From positions 4,275,544-4,339,543 of the forward strand of contig NC_045151.1 in the NCBI RefSeq assembly GCF_008831285.2: a stretch of 64,000 nucleotides of DNA. The letters are read 5' to 3'. Within the stretch, counting starts at the first letter, position 1. Each line of letters starts with the position of its first letter. The notes under the pieces were generated by a model. That model ran no database searches. It was given only the letters and a program-made list of their open reading frames with translations, and was not told where the DNA came from. Below, piece by piece: positions 47,971 through 61,205 of this stretch. The position numbers and the translations under genes were made by a program. Source of the DNA: Nymphaea colorata (lineage: Eukaryota; Streptophyta; Magnoliopsida; Nymphaeales; Nymphaeaceae).

Positions 47971-49168
47971 GGAGGGGAAGAAAGGCAAAGCAGGAACTAA
48001 TGATAAAGATGAGGCTGCTGCCGAAAATTATAGTTGACTTATAGACTTAGGCACTCCCCTAAAAATGAAGTTGAGTGAGTGGGTCCGTTTAATTAGCTCC
48101 ACCACCACATGATTGTCTTGCCTGTGGTGGAGGATAGATCCAACCTTTGTTTGGGGTAATCAGCATTTTTTGAACATTTTATGGCGAGTTTACAACAAAA
48201 TATCAAAGATTGCTAGCTGCAAACACCTTGATTTTCCTTAATTTTGATCAATTTTCAACTCGATTTACGACCCATGTAGATCTAATTTCAGAAGTTTAGA
48301 CTCAAGCACAGCCCAAATCCAGACATATTTTGTAATTCAAATCCACATTCAGACATGGATTCAGTCCAAAAGAGCCCTCCGTCCATATCTAGATCCACCT
48401 ACTCCAGATGGAAGAGCCTTGGATTCATATTTGATCCAATCCAAGATCTAAAGAAAAAATGGATCCATAGATCCATATCTAGACCCAAATTTAAGATCCA
48501 GATACAGAATTGAGCCTTAGATCTGAATCCAAATCTCAGCTTCAGATAAAAAAATTGTGCCAAATTCAGATAAAAAACTAAGCATTAGATCCAAGATCCA
48601 AAAATAGAGTCAAAATACAGATCACAATCCAAAATAAATAAATAAATATATATATATATATATATATCCAAATGTAATGCACAAACCATTACCTAGATCC
48701 AACCCAAATTTCTTATCCAAATATAAAAAACCAAGCCAGAGAACCAACCTCCAGCATCATATTTCAAGTTGGATCCCCGAGCGCGCACACAAACTCCCCT
48801 CACCTTCAGTCTCAATTTCGTTTTATAAAATCTAAAACTGGACTGAAAACACAAATCCAGTCTGTAATTCAGGCATTTGACATCGACATGGACCCTTCCA
48901 GGTTGGGGAACCAGAGCCCAAATTAATTTTACAAAAAGGTCATTTTGGCCTTAGAAAAATATGAAATTTTCACTTTTTTTTTTTAATTTTATGCATGCTA
49001 CTAGGACTCGTGTGGGGCCTACCTAGGGTGGCGGGACCAAATACCCACCTCATTGACTCAATCAAATTCAAGCCAATTGGGAGAGAGCATTCGGTGTTTA
49101 GCAGAGTGCTCTCGCCAAGAGGCCCCTGCCATGCTCAGCACAGAAGGGCACTAGGTGGCCTAACTTCC
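47971..49168. other. No gene; low-complexity gatcc-rich DNA
   Basis: Includes a stretch rich in agatccaa-type words (about 48,290-48,780), an AT microsatellite (about 48,637-48,668) and a T run near 48,975. A small palindrome, gagagca...tgctctc, lies near 49,083-49,113. No recognisable coding region. Confidence 0.55.
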
Positions 49169-49458
49169 TAATCCTAGTTTCCATCCATGAAAGAGAATTT
49201 TGAACTTAAAATCTCTCTTTTAATTTCTCTATTTCTCTCTCAGGTTTCTCTCTCACGTTTTTGCTCTCTCTTTCTCTATCTCTTTGTAAAAATTTTCTTT
49301 TCCTCTTTTTTTTCTCTCTCTTCAGTTCTCTCTCTCCCTTTTTTAAAATCTCATTCTCTCTCTTTCTTTCTTTTGTTACATCTCTTTTAATCTCTCTTTT
49401 TTCTTTTATCTTTCTCTCTTCGATTTCTCTCTCTCACTCTCTCTCTCTTTATATATAG

Positions 49459-49495
<37 letters not shown>

Positions 49496-51760
49496 ATCTT
49501 GCTTCGCCCCAAATCTGTCAACTTCACCAAGGTTAATTTTAAGGTGCAGTACCCATGATGGTTATCAAACTACACTTGACTTGATAGCATACCCATTTTC
49601 GATTTTATATGTATGTTGTGGTGTGAATGACTTATCTAATTTTCTTTTCAAGTATATCGAACTCTTTTTTTCATTTAACATGCATATTCACTATGCACTT
49701 ATAGGATTCACGGATACCCACAGCTACTCCTTCAAAAAACCTAAGCTAAGATCGAGCCCTAATAATGTGGCAACTGAGTTAGGCTAAAACCTTGAGATTA
49801 ATTTGTTCTGGAAGATAGCTACTAATTTTCTTTATGCTACAAATGATCATTCAATAAAATTTTTTATTAAAGCTCTTTTTTCAAAAACTGACTTGATTTT
49901 TTATTTCAAATGATTTTTCCAAATCAAACGATTCATTAGTTAAGATTATTTCTTCTAAAAAATATCTCGTACCATTTTATAAAAAAGTTTATAGAACTCT
50001 CTTTTCCAATGCCTCACAAACTGTTTTCTTATTTTAATTATTGACTCTTACATCATTTTTTGCTTTATAACGTTTAAAATTTCTAAAACTATTTAAAATC
50101 TTCAGCATGCCCCACACTGCATTTAAGTGGAGAATAATGCCTAAATGAATGTGGAAATGCACCAAGAATGAACAACGCGCCAGAAAAATTAAGCCTCATA
50201 CTGATGGTGGGTGGACCCTTTTCCACATTGCAGAACAAATTCCCATTGGTGAACCAAAAGAAATTTTGGGATGCAAAATAAGCATCTCTAGTGGTGAGAA
50301 ATTTCTTCATCACAAACGAGCTTGTAAGGTAGGTAAATGCAACACATATGATATTGATTTTTAATTTCATGTCACTATGGATATAAAAGTCTTGACCTAC
50401 ATCATTATGCAATTTGATCTATAAACTAGTTGCTAAGTTGATGGCTGAGAGAATGAAGATTGTTTTAGCACAATTATTGGCTCAGAACAAGGGCATCTGA
50501 TCTCTCTAGTAGATTTATACACCAACCATGCACCTTGCACTTGAAGCGGTCAACAGCTTGGATAAGGGCATAAAGAACAATTTTTTCTCCTCAAATTAGA
50601 TATTCCAAAAGTTTATGGCAAAGTGAGATGGTTTTTCCTGCACTTCGGTCTTTCTTTTTTAGGATCATGTGAAGATTGGGTGAGGAAAATTATTACTTAT
50701 GTTTCTACTGCTTCCTTATTTGTCACCTTTAAAAAGGGAGGGAACCACTTTTTGCTGCATGGAGGGCGATGACAAAAGCACCCTCTCTCTCCACTTTTGT
50801 TTACTATTGTTGTGTTGTGGAAGTTTTATCTGAAAACCTCCAACGGCGAGTTTTAAAGGGCAGAAATCCCCTAAAATGACTTTCTCAATTTACTTCTTAC
50901 CTGGGGTGCTTCTTCTTTGCAAATGACATCCTTTTGTTTTTTTGGGCTGTTGTGAAAATCCACTTCTTGTTTAAACCAAGTTTTACCTGATTTCACTTAC
51001 AAAGCAGGTTTGACTATAAATTCATTTCATTTTAATGTTCTTGACAACACAATGGTCATTGCAAACCGATTTCATTGACTGTTGTCTAAACTTCCCCTTA
51101 CTTATTTGGGTTCCATTATTTGTTGGTACTCTCACCCCTAACTTATGTGAGAAGCTTTGTGGAAGGGTGGACCATCCACTTACTTATATGAGAAGCATGT
51201 TCTGCAGCAAGTGGTGGGTTATTGGGTGAGAGCATTTAGACTTCCACTTATTGTACTGAACTTTGTAGAGAATAAATTGTCACTTAGTTGGAAGTTTGCT
51301 TGCTCCGATACAAGAAGGTGGTCTCGGCCTTCTTGACGTTACCAGCTCCTTATGTACTCTTTTGGTCAGACACCAATACTTGAATGGGAGCTTGTGAATA
51401 CTGTAAAGTAATGTTTATTTCTCTTGGATATGGAAAAGCTGCCTTTTGGGGATGAGAAGAGGTTTGTTACTTAATTTAGTGGTGTTTGGGTAACTGTAAA
51501 GGTGAAAACTTGGTGTGAGGATTGGGGTACTCATAATTTCATTAACTTGAGATGAAATGGACTTGAAATAAAAAACAGAAGACCCTAGATACAAGGGCAA
51601 AGCCAGCAATGTTTTTTAGGAAGGGTGGAATAGCATTAGCAAAAAATATACAAGTACTGAACAATATTTTTCAAAATTTTTGCATAGCCCAAATTAAAAT
51701 TTTTTAAAAATATATGTACCATATTTTTTCCAAAATACCAGGGGGGAGGGGTCATGGCTA
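49169..51760 (+). mobile_element. L1-type LINE remnant, copy 1
   Basis: The start cctaatcctagtttccatc is shared with copy 2 at about 61,207. A long CT-rich tract (to ~49,455) and a TA microsatellite (49,457-49,491) follow. The recognisable part is reverse transcriptase: IYKLVAKLMAERMKIVLAQL (about 50,400-50,470), ALEAVNSLDKGIKNN, LDIPKVYGKVRW (about 50,598-50,633), HPLSPLLFTIVV (about 50,780) and the catalytic region as FANDILLF (about 50,916-50,939, normally F/YADD). Further on come VPLFVGTLTPNLCEKL and GGLGLLDVTSSL. Many stops and shifts break it. It ends near 51,760, in a region rich in caaaattttt and ggggggaggggtcatgg that copy 2 also has. Endonuclease was not recognised. Confidence 0.85.
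49200..49491. repeat. CT-rich tract and TA microsatellite
   Basis: About 255 bp of tctctc/ttttctctc sequence followed by (ta)n. The Ser/Leu/Phe-rich ORFs across it are products of base composition. Confidence 0.92.
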
Positions 51761-52679
51761 GAAGTGCATAACTCTATTCAAGAAGTTATCTCATGGTGGT
51801 TCAAATGGTCTTTCAAATAAATGGGTTACAATATGCTGTGTTTATGCTTACATGTACTCTTTCGGAACATAAGGAAACAAAGAAATTCTATTATCCATCA
51901 TGCCAATTTGATTCTGGGTGGTCTCGAATGGGGAGTCTACAATGATTTAAAGGATATGATAGCTGGTATAAAGTAGAAACATCAAGAGGTGATCTTTCCT
52001 CTTTACTACATGGTTTTGCGGTTGATCTGTGTGTGGTGAAATGGTGTGCAGAAAATGGCTTTTTGTAGTTGATGTATTTGCTGTCAACAATCGATTGCAA
52101 TGAGGCTGTAACCCTTTTGTACAGTGAGGTTGGTTTATACCTATCTTCTTTTGGTTAGTTGTAGTTTCTATCTTTGTGTTTGAGGTTTATGTCTCTCTTC
52201 TTTTTTGGTTTGTTCTAGCTCATGTATCTTGTACTTTGTTATCTGTTATATTGTTAATGAAAATGTTTGGGATGCCTAAACTCGTAGCAACGACGTTGCA
52301 TCACCAAGTAGGGCTGCACATGCGTTGAGCCCAAGCTTGTGCCTCCTGAGCTCGACTTGATTATACAACACCAAGCTCAAGCTTGACTCCCTTAACTTGC
52401 TCAACTCATTTATGGACAAACTTGTTTTTTAAAACTTGTTCACATCAACTCGTTTAATTCGTGTACGACACCAAAGAAAAACTTGTTACCTCGAGTTGAA
52501 AGGAAAATTGGTTTTCTTGTGATACAAACTGGGGTATGATTGTCCTATAGTACCAAGAGATTCTTTTTAGTGCTGTGAAATGCACAAACAACTTAAAAAT
52601 TTCCACTTAATCACAAATTTGCACACCAATAAGAACAAATTCTATGGTAAAACCATGAAAACAAGGGGTTTCTCCCCCC
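51761..52679. other. No gene recognised
   Basis: Mixed DNA between the LINE remnant and the direct repeat. About 52,300-52,500 has gagctcgacttg, caagctcaagcttg and aacttgctcaactc words, which resemble a common plant interspersed repeat, but I cannot assign it. Confidence 0.4.
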
Positions 52680-53445
52680 CCTCCTTTTCTCCCTCTCTCT
52701 CTTCACAAGGAGAAATTGTCAATGCGACAAATTGATGAGAACATGTGGTGCCATTTGTATCTTTCTAAAAGCAGTTCCATTCTCTCCCCAACCTTGCGTG
52801 GTGTATGGCCGGCGAAAGAATGATACCCCATCGGATCAGATTCGAACTGAATGTATGGCATTACCCTATTCTATATATCAGAAGTTCACATATTCAGATT
52901 TGATTTAAGATTTGAATGTTAATGAAAGAAAAGTTTGTGTGAATCAAATTTTTGAATTTATAGTCCAGATCCGATCCGATATCTAATTTTCATTTTAACA
53001 TGATCCAAGTCTGAATACATCCTTTAATTGTGCAATCAAATTCTGACCATATTTTGACATGTGAAGGACTGGCCATCTTTCAAATTGTTTGTATATTAAA
53101 TATACAAGGATATTTGTGTGAAATTGAACCTAAACCCTTATCCAAATTGATTGAACATTTATTAAATTGAATTCAAATGCAGAATTGCGAGAGTGACATT
53201 TTATAAAACCAAATACATCCAATTTTTTATTCAGATGTTAATCCTTTTATTTTCCATTCTAATTTAATCAGATATTAGATTTACATCCAATTTTTTATTC
53301 ATATGTTAATCCTTTTATTTTCCATTCTAATTTAATCAGATATTAGATTCATTGACATCCTTAGCTCTGCCCTTAAATAAAGATACTTTGTCCTCATAAA
53401 AGAAATAATCGAGAAGAGATTCATTGTCCTTAAAATACTCTTAGG
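52680..53445. repeat. Left copy of ~760-bp direct repeat
   Basis: Matches 54,975-55,755 in the same order at moderate identity. Shared landmarks: a tctccctctctct tract, ccattctc.ccc, a gatttgaa.g.taatg block, aacatgatc.aagtc.gaat, catattttga.atgtgaa, acatccaatt, and finally ccttagctct.cccttaaata and gattcat.gtccttaaa. It could be a degraded LTR pair or an older segmental repeat. The inner ~1.5 kb has no recognisable protein. Confidence 0.7.
53215..53350. repeat. 68-bp tandem duplication
   Basis: Two adjacent copies starting acatccaattttttattca at 53,215 and 53,283 differ at about one base. The other copy of the large direct repeat (near 55,580) lacks this duplication, so it arose locally. 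Confidence 0.93.
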
Positions 53446-54974
53446 GGTTGTTCGACAACATGCAAGAACATTATTATGTGAGTGCTCGATGAAGGATAAC
53501 ACATAAATTTTAGTACTGTTTCATGGGGCCCTAATCTTTGGAGTGGATTTATTAGACACTCATATAATATCCCTGCAAACAAATGACACCTTGACAATGC
53601 ACACTAACTTATTGTATGTTCCAGAAATATTAAGGAAAATTAACTCTTTTGGAGGCTTGGATTTTTATCAGCTCTTGTTTAATATAATTGGATGAAAAGT
53701 TGGTTAGGCTTGTTTCTTTATGTTGTCTGATGATTTTCTAAAAAAACATTCATGGGTAGTAAACATTTACGGTTGTGGAAACCATCGTGTGAGGGTTTAG
53801 TTTATATTATTTTAAATACTGCTATTGCAAAAAACATACTTACATGTTATCAAATCAATCAAGCTGGTCAATTCAGTAAAATTGGCTATTTTAACAATTC
53901 AATTGATTCAACTGTGAATCGGCAAAACACTATATAAAATTTACCTTTTTTAAAATGATAATACCAAAAACATATATGAACAATTAAATGTGAGCTCGCG
54001 ACACTTAAGCTGAAAGGTATCAGGGGCCCTTGGGTCTTTTTAGGCAGTGTGGTTGTTAACCACCTGCTCAGCCAAAAATTTGGCTTAACAGTGATTCGGG
54101 TTGGATAGGTTAACTTCAGTTTGATTCCAATTAAAGGCATTGATCCAAAGGTATACATGAAAAAAGTCATGAACTTCCAATAGAATCCTGCTAGGGCGGA
54201 GGCCTGGAAGTGTACAAGAAGAAAGGAACAAAAACTTACGCACACTTTAGAGGGTGTTTGATAATATTGGATAGGTTAACTTCAGTTTGATTCCAATTAA
54301 AGGCATTGATCCAAAGATATACATGAAAAAAGTTATGAACCTCCAATAGAATCCTGCTAAGGAGGAGGCCTGGAAGTGTACAAGAAGAATAGCAACACAA
54401 ACTTACACACACTTTAGGGGTGTTTGATAATATGAACATTGTGTCCCTTGGAACCCAAACTTTCCTGTTAGAATGAGATGTCAAAAACAGAAGAGAGTTC
54501 TTAAAAGAAAACTCCAAAAGAAGAAGAAAAACAATTCTGATTCATAATTGAATTCGGATTTGGCACAGTTTTGTAACTGGGTCTGATCGGTAACCAGATT
54601 CCAATCGATCTGAATCCCAGCAACATGCAAAAATAACGTTGGCAGATATGGTCTGTCTCCGTAGCAGAATGAGTGAGCTGCCTTACGGCATGTTGGTGAG
54701 GGACTCTAGAGAAGGTAGACATGCATGCTAGGATTTCTTGCAGGTTTCACACAAATTTAAGTTTTAATTTTGATGTGGAACAACTGATACTAACAAAGAG
54801 GCCACTGACTGAATTAAAATAGCTAAAGAAGCAAGAAGAAGAAGCAAGAAATACTTAGGTAGAATATTTGTCTCAAGTGCCAAGTGTCCTCGACTACTGG
54901 GCAGATTAGAGCTCCTCTTACAAGACCCCCACAACTACTTTTCTTCCTTGATGTCAGACTATTTATCTGCAGAT
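53446..54974. other. Spacer between direct repeats, no gene
   Basis: AT-rich sequence without recognisable domains. It contains the 166-bp tandem duplication listed separately. Short ORFs on both strands look accidental. Confidence 0.5.
54101..54432. repeat. 166-bp tandem duplication
   Basis: ttggataggttaacttcagt occurs at 54,101 and 54,267. The following ~150 bp agree closely, including gaatcctgcta and ggcctggaagtgtacaagaa. Confidence 0.92.
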
Positions 54975-55755
54975 AGCATCTCCCTCCCCCTATCTCTCTT
55001 CATAAACACAAATAAACAATGCCACAAGTTGAAGAGAAGATGTGGGTGTCTTTTATGTCTTTCTATAATCAATTCCATTCTCCCCCCTACTTTCCGTGAT
55101 TGTACGGCCAGCAGACAAAAGATACTCTGTTGCATCACATTCAAACCAAATTTACGGTATTATCATATTCGATTTCTTAGAAGTTCAAATACTTAGATTC
55201 AAAATTAAGATTTGAACGCTAATGGAAGACAAGTTTATGTCAATGCAAATTTTAAATTTACAGTCTAGATCTAATCAGATATCTAGCTTTTACTTTAACA
55301 TGATCGAAGTCGGAATCCAACCTTTAATTATATAATGAAATCCAGACCATATTTTGATATGTGAAAGCAGAGTTTTTTTTGTCGCAAGGGCCAAATATAG
55401 TTTCAAAATTGTAAGAGGGGCTGAAATAAAAATTTTCAAATTATATATATATATATATAAATTAAACTTGAATTTTTTACATTTACATATAAATTTTTAA
55501 AGTTTTTAAAATTTTTTACATTTACATATAAATTCAAATCCAAATCTAATCTAGTGACATTTTTAAAATCGAAATACATCCAATTTCTTAATTGGATGTC
55601 AACTTTTTTTTCTTTTTTGTTTGCATGTCTAATGCAGTCCTATATTGGATCCATCAACAACCTTAGCTCTACCCTTAAATAGAGAATATTCATCCTCAAA
55701 AAATAAATACCCTTCTTTACTCTTGAACAGATTCATCGTCCTTAAAGAATAGGGT
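54975..55755. repeat. Right copy of ~760-bp direct repeat
   Basis: Partner of 52,680-53,445. It has an extra AT-rich piece at about 55,370-55,500 with words such as gtcgcaagggccaaat, similar in texture to the ends of the LINE-like remnants (51,600-51,760 and 63,570-63,720). Confidence 0.7.
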
Positions 55756-56639
55756 GGCTTGAGCTAATGAGAAAAAAATAAAGATACGTTGCTTGTGCCA
55801 GTAGTACATTATAGCCAAGGCAAAAAATTGTACATCCCTTCTCCTCTGAATTAAAATGATAACCACTTGTAGCTTTTAAATGCGGTTACCTTAAGTACGT
55901 TTGGCCTTTCTAAAATTTCTATCAATGTGTACAAGTACTTTTATAAACAAACACTTCTTGACCTTTTTTCCTTTTCTTTTTACCCTAATTTTAAAATTCG
56001 TTCCTGAGGACATACATTTCCATTTTTCTTATATAAAGAATATCAACAACTCACCAGAATACATAGGAAACTTTTCGAGCACAAACTCATTTGGACAAGG
56101 ACATGTTGAAAAATATAATATATAACGAAACTATTTTCTCTCTCTTAAACAAATAAATTAATTAAACAAAGTTTAGGGTGATTTAAATCAACTGCAAGTG
56201 TTTATGTGTTTTTTTAATAAAATGTTGTTGGTCAAGTAAATTAATGATTATATATTACGTAAATGACATTAATTTCTAAATTATTTCCGTGTGACTTTGA
56301 CTAATCTAATAGAAGCATTTTGAACAGACTACCATAAATTAGATTAACAAAATTTTGCACGGAATAAAAAAACTTAACCTCCCATGAAAATGGCAATATG
56401 TAATACGTCCATAGTGTTAAGGGTAATTTACTTATGTGGAATCCATGAGTAACGGCAAAAGAGGGGGAGAGAAAAGCAGTTGGATGTGAAAGAACGCCCT
56501 CGTTGCTTTCCCATGTTTAGGTGCAAAAATTCACTTGAGGTCTATGAACAAACAGATCAGATTCTAGTCAAATAGTTGGACCCGATATTATCTTACAAAA
56601 TTTTATGCCGCTCCGATATTATCTTACAAAATTTTATGT
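55756..56639. other. No gene; short 30-bp duplication
   Basis: AT-rich intergenic DNA downstream of the NLR pseudogene. The words ccgatattatcttacaaaat occur twice, about 30 bp apart, near 56,582-56,636. Nothing else was recognised. Confidence 0.5.
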
Positions 56640-58853
56640 GGTTGTAGGACATATGTGGTTGTAGAAAAAGTGAGGAACATCTAAATTCTAAGACAAAAGT
56701 GAATGTGGAGCAAATCCTTTTTATGTTAATAAACATTTTTGTTTTTAGGTTTTGTTTGATACCACTCTGTTCAGAAACACCTCCAGTAATTCCAAAGTGG
56801 AATTCCAAACTAATTATGCCATGCTTCGCCTTAAGCAATTGTGCATTTCTTGCACAATCTATTGCTTTTCTTGTCCCCCCAACCCTTGTGTCCCCTTTGT
56901 CATCCGTAAATTGGTAAGCTTCCCCAAGCCTTCCGCTATAAATTTCAATTCCCATGTCCATTTCAGCCCAAGATACCTCAAGTTGCAGTGTTCACCCATT
57001 TACTTGGGCAACTCTTCAATTTTACTATAATTTAAATCCAATGTTTGCAAGTTACAGAGTCTGCAGATTGAACTAGGCAACCGTCTCACTTTAGAATTGC
57101 TTAGATCGAGATATTTTACAAGTGAAAGGTATTCAGTGGACTTTGGCAGCTCATCGAATTCGCATCCCCTCAATGACAACACCCTCAACCACTTGAAATT
57201 GGTCAAGTTTCCAAGGTATTATGCTGGTGTGCCTCTGCATCATGTACACCAGGTAATGACAGATGGCAGGTGTGCTCAGTAGTAGAGGCATGGCCAAATT
57301 CCCTTCCACCTATATACAAGGCCAGGTCATGCAAAATGTGATGCAATTTGAAGCACTTCAAATCAATTTCTTCAATCAAACACCACCTTATCAAATCTTC
57401 AATGTATTGGTTTGATGTCCCTTCAACATCTATGCCTTCCTCAATCAATCCATGTGCCACCCATTGCATGATCAAAGTCTCCCTTTCAATCTCATAATCC
57501 TTTGGATAAATGCAGCAATACACAAAACAACTCTTCAAATAATATGGCAAGTCATCGTAGCTCAGCATGAGACCAGGAAGAATATCGCCACCTATTTCAG
57601 TGGACGATGATGAGGCTACGGGAGTCTTCCATTCTCATATCTTACTATCCACGACGGACTTCCAGTCCTCCCTACTCATTTTCTTGGTGCGCATCATGGA
57701 CCCCACCATCTTAATCACAAGTGGCAATCCACCACACTTCTTTACTATTCCCTCTCCAACAAATTTGATCTTGTGCATCTCCGAATCTTCTTCTGCTTGG
57801 CCTTCTCTTAAAACCTCCTTCAGAAACAAGTCCCAACTTTGGTGGAAACTAAATTCTGTAATTCATGCATATAAAAAGCACCCATCCCGTCCGACACATA
57901 TTTCTTTCTACTGGTAACCAAAATTTTGCTCCCCATTGCACCTGCCATCAATGTTCCCCCTATCTCTTCTTCCCACCATTTTACTTCCCATGCATCATCT
58001 GGGACCAACAAAATGTTTTCCTTTCAGAGCTCGTTCTGTAATTGTGTGCATAAGTCAGTCAAGGAACAATTAGTGTTTTCTCCAAACTCTTGCACACTTC
58101 CCTTAGTATCTGCCGCACCAAATCCTTATGGTTTGGCCTTTCCAAAACACAATCCCACCACCTGCGTTCCCCGAACTGTTGTTCAACTTCATTAAATACC
58201 ATGTTTGCAAGAGTCGTTTTACCGATCCCTCCCTTTCCAACAATGGAGATAATAGAAGCACCACCCTTCTCAGTCTTACTACAAAAGTCATTGACGAGAG
58301 CATTTCGACTAACACCTTTTTATCATTCTCTCAGCCTATGGGCAGTTGTACACCTATGTTATGGGTTGCCTCCTTGGGGTTGTCATGTTCACCATGAACA
58401 GGGTCCTTACCCCCCCTTTTGGCGTTGTTTTGAGCCTATCCACCATGTCCCAATCTTTCTCTATTTTATCAAGCATTTTATTGATTTTCTTTGTTTTCTT
58501 ACCAAGTTGGTAACGAAAAGAGACATCTTCGTAATAGGAAGAGAGCGCAGTGGTCAAAGACCGCTTCTGTACCTGATCCCTCTTGCTGGCCTCAATTTTG
58601 CTTCGATGTCCTCGGCATCATAAAGAACATCCTTGAGCTCAAACTCTAGTTCTCTGTCGCACTCCTTGCTGAAAAGGACTCGATCAGCATCTTTGATGGC
58701 ATTTTGGAAGATTTTCAAGATCCTTTGGAGCTTCTTCAGATCGTCTTTGGCATTCAAGATGTAGTCTTTCGTCTCTTTCAACAAACTGGTTGCAGTAGAA
58801 ATGGCTGTTTGCACAAGAGCGTCTATTACTGCCCCCATCTCCTGCAACCCCAC
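56640..58853 (-). pseudogene. CC-NB-LRR resistance-gene pseudogene
   Basis: Read on the minus strand from about 58,853 (MGLQEMGAVIDALVQT). The Rx-N-like coiled coil covers about 58,350-58,840 (LKKLQRILKIFQNAIKDADR, YDAEDIEAK), with a frameshift near 58,590. NB-ARC follows: P-loop GKGGIGKTT (58,214-58,239), kin-2 as LLVPDDAW (about 57,988-58,008), GSKILVTSR, GLPL as CGGLPLVIKMVG (about 57,722-57,745), RNBS-D as CFVYCCIYPKDYEIE, and an MHD-like LHHILHDLA (about 57,324-57,350). The leucine-rich part is short: RVLSLRGCEFDELPKS and LVKYLDLSNSKVRRLPSS (57,206-57,000), then EFHFGITGG near 56,780. The open frame changes at least five times, so it cannot encode an intact receptor. The Trp ending kin-2 and the coiled coil place it in the CNL class. 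Intact members sense pathogen effectors in the cytoplasm. Confidence 0.9.
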
Positions 58854-61205
58854 TCCCAGCTTCTCGGTAGATTGAAGAGTAGAGGAAGAGAAGCAATTTT
58901 CAGGAGGCTGCGAAGAAAATAGGCAAAAAACTCCCCTTTCCTACACCGCTTCACGCTCTGATTGGACCGGCCCAACACAACATGCTCTTCAACCACTGTC
59001 CCGCCTTCCCCATCTTACGAATGTCACCTCATTCAGCCCAACGGAGAACAGTCATTCACATCGGATTCATTCCAATGGAGAACAACCATCCACAGACAGA
59101 AAGAGAGAGAGGGGAGACTTCTGATAATGGAATCAATGAGTCCTCAAGCCGAGCAGTAGTAGGGCGGCGACAAATGGTTTGGATTTGGAACAAGAGGCAA
59201 CAAATTGGTGATGGCATGGTAGGCACGGCCGCGCAAGCAGGAGGCGTGATGATGGCGATGCAGCCTGGTGAGACGCTGATGGCGAAGGAAGAAATCAAAG
59301 ACTAAAGCGAACTTTCAATTTTCGAAACTTTGAAACTTTACAAAGGAACAGACTTCAAAATGTATTTAAAAATTAAAAATAAAAAAAATTGTTGGGCTTA
59401 CTGGGCCCACAACGGGCTACATGTATTGTCCGATACCCGGCCCGCAAAGTTACCGGGCTGGGCCGGGTCTGACATGCAGGCCCATGCCTATGCTCAACTC
59501 CCTCAAGGGTGGCAATGACTCCTCCTCCGCCCAACCCAACTTTCTATTTTTGCTTCTTTTTTCCTTTTTTTTTAGTTAGGGAAGGTGATTGCCCAATGCA
59601 CTGCATGTGTCAGAAGCTGGAGCATTCAGAAACTTGTCAACAAATATTTTTGTTTCTTTACATTGGCAAGTTCAGCAACTTCAGTTTCGATCTTTTGCAT
59701 TTGTTTTTTCATTATGAAATGTCAAAGGTGGTGGTTGGATGATTCAGTTATTTGGACGTTGGCCTGATCATTCTCCACTTTATATCTCTGCTTAGCTTCG
59801 TGTTAACGGGTGCAGTATTTGTTCAGAGAATTCATCTGTCTGGATTGGTGCAACATCTCATATTAGTTTGTTTATTTCTCTTCAAATCGTAACATAATCA
59901 TTCGTATAACAATTGTTAAAACTATAACAACTAATTATTGATTCTTTTGTATTTTTGTTTAGTAAGAATTCTCTAGAAGAACCTCATGTATGTATTCACA
60001 TCTATTTTGAAGTAATGAATTTGAACGCACATCCATTATTCGGAAAAAGTTAGTTGATATCAAAAACGATAAAAGTAACACTATAATTAAAAAAATGAAT
60101 GGGTTTATATTTAAGAAATGACTTTTGATTGGATTTGAATTCGGGTTCAGTTTTAACTAAATATCCCATCATATTCCGATTCAGGTTTCCATTCGAATTC
60201 AATTTCAAATGAATTATCATACACCCAATTTATACGTTTTGAATATCTGTACATTCTTAACATATCGTAATGTGGTTTTGGCTCTTGTAGTTAAAAGTTG
60301 GATTCATGTGTGAATGTAAATCTAAAATCAAATTTGAATTGTGAATTTAAATCAAATTTGAATGTGCATACGGCATGGATTTTCTTCCTTCGTATTTAAA
60401 TCCAAATTGGAATTATGAATATCTGATAAATTTGATATGGTAACATGAGATTTTATTTGAATCCAATCCTTTAACATTCACGTGTTACTGCAATTTATTT
60501 TTTTTCTTTTTCTCATTAACAAATTGTTTAGAGTCTTTGGTACTGAACCACATCAAGAAAGCTCCGCCAAAAATCCTGTTGAAGCTAACAGATAGCCTTG
60601 TCATTCATCAAAAATCCATAAACCTTCTGTTTTATTGTAAGACTTTTATCGCAGTGTGGCCAACAAAAGCTTACCTGCTCATTCATTATCAAGGGGGAAG
60701 TCAGATTCAAGATCGGTACCTTTTATCTAGTCATGTTCAAGATTAATACATACCTTACTATTAGTTTTAGACCATTATTTTAGCCACCTTTGAATCCTTC
60801 TTCTCTTGATAAACCATTTATTTGTCATTATATTAGCAATCCCAAAAGAGTGATTTTCCTTCAGAAATGCTCCTTCGATGGGATTTGAGTACAGGAGGAT
60901 CAAGGGAGGAGCTTCCTTCATCTACTTCTTCTAGAGTAGACGATTCTTCCTCATTATCTAGGCTTCATCTTATACCCAAGGATGAGAGGGGCGTCTTCTC
61001 GTAATTGCCAAGATTAGATAGGATGTCTACTTTACTATTTACACATGCGTACAAAGATTTTTTTTATAGTTTCACAAGCATTTCAAACTCTTGAAATTAA
61101 AGGCTTTGGAGACTTTGCTTAGACTCTTTCTTTATGAGCTTAAGTTTCTCTCTGACCTACAACAAATATAATGAAGTTGTTATAATATTTAAATTATTTT
61201 CCAAA
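58854..61205. other. No gene recognised
   Basis: Upstream side of the NLR pseudogene and beyond. Short ORFs on both strands lack recognisable domains. About 59,390-59,500 is G+C-rich with gggcccac, cccggcccgc and gggctgggccggg words, typical of a dispersed plant repeat. About 60,290-60,480 is AT-rich with repeated caaatttgaat words. Confidence 0.5.

Noticed and set aside
49083-49113. Small stem-loop gagagca...tgctctc
   Set aside because: A 7-bp stem with a long loop is expected by chance in this much sequence; no RNA family fits.
49187-49458. Leu/Ser/Phe-rich ORFs suggesting membrane proteins
   Set aside because: They are translations of a CT-rich tract; the same happens at 61,754-61,981.
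58090-58623. 177-aa plus-strand ORF
   Set aside because: It lies antisense to the NB-ARC P-loop and coiled-coil region and has no domain of its own.
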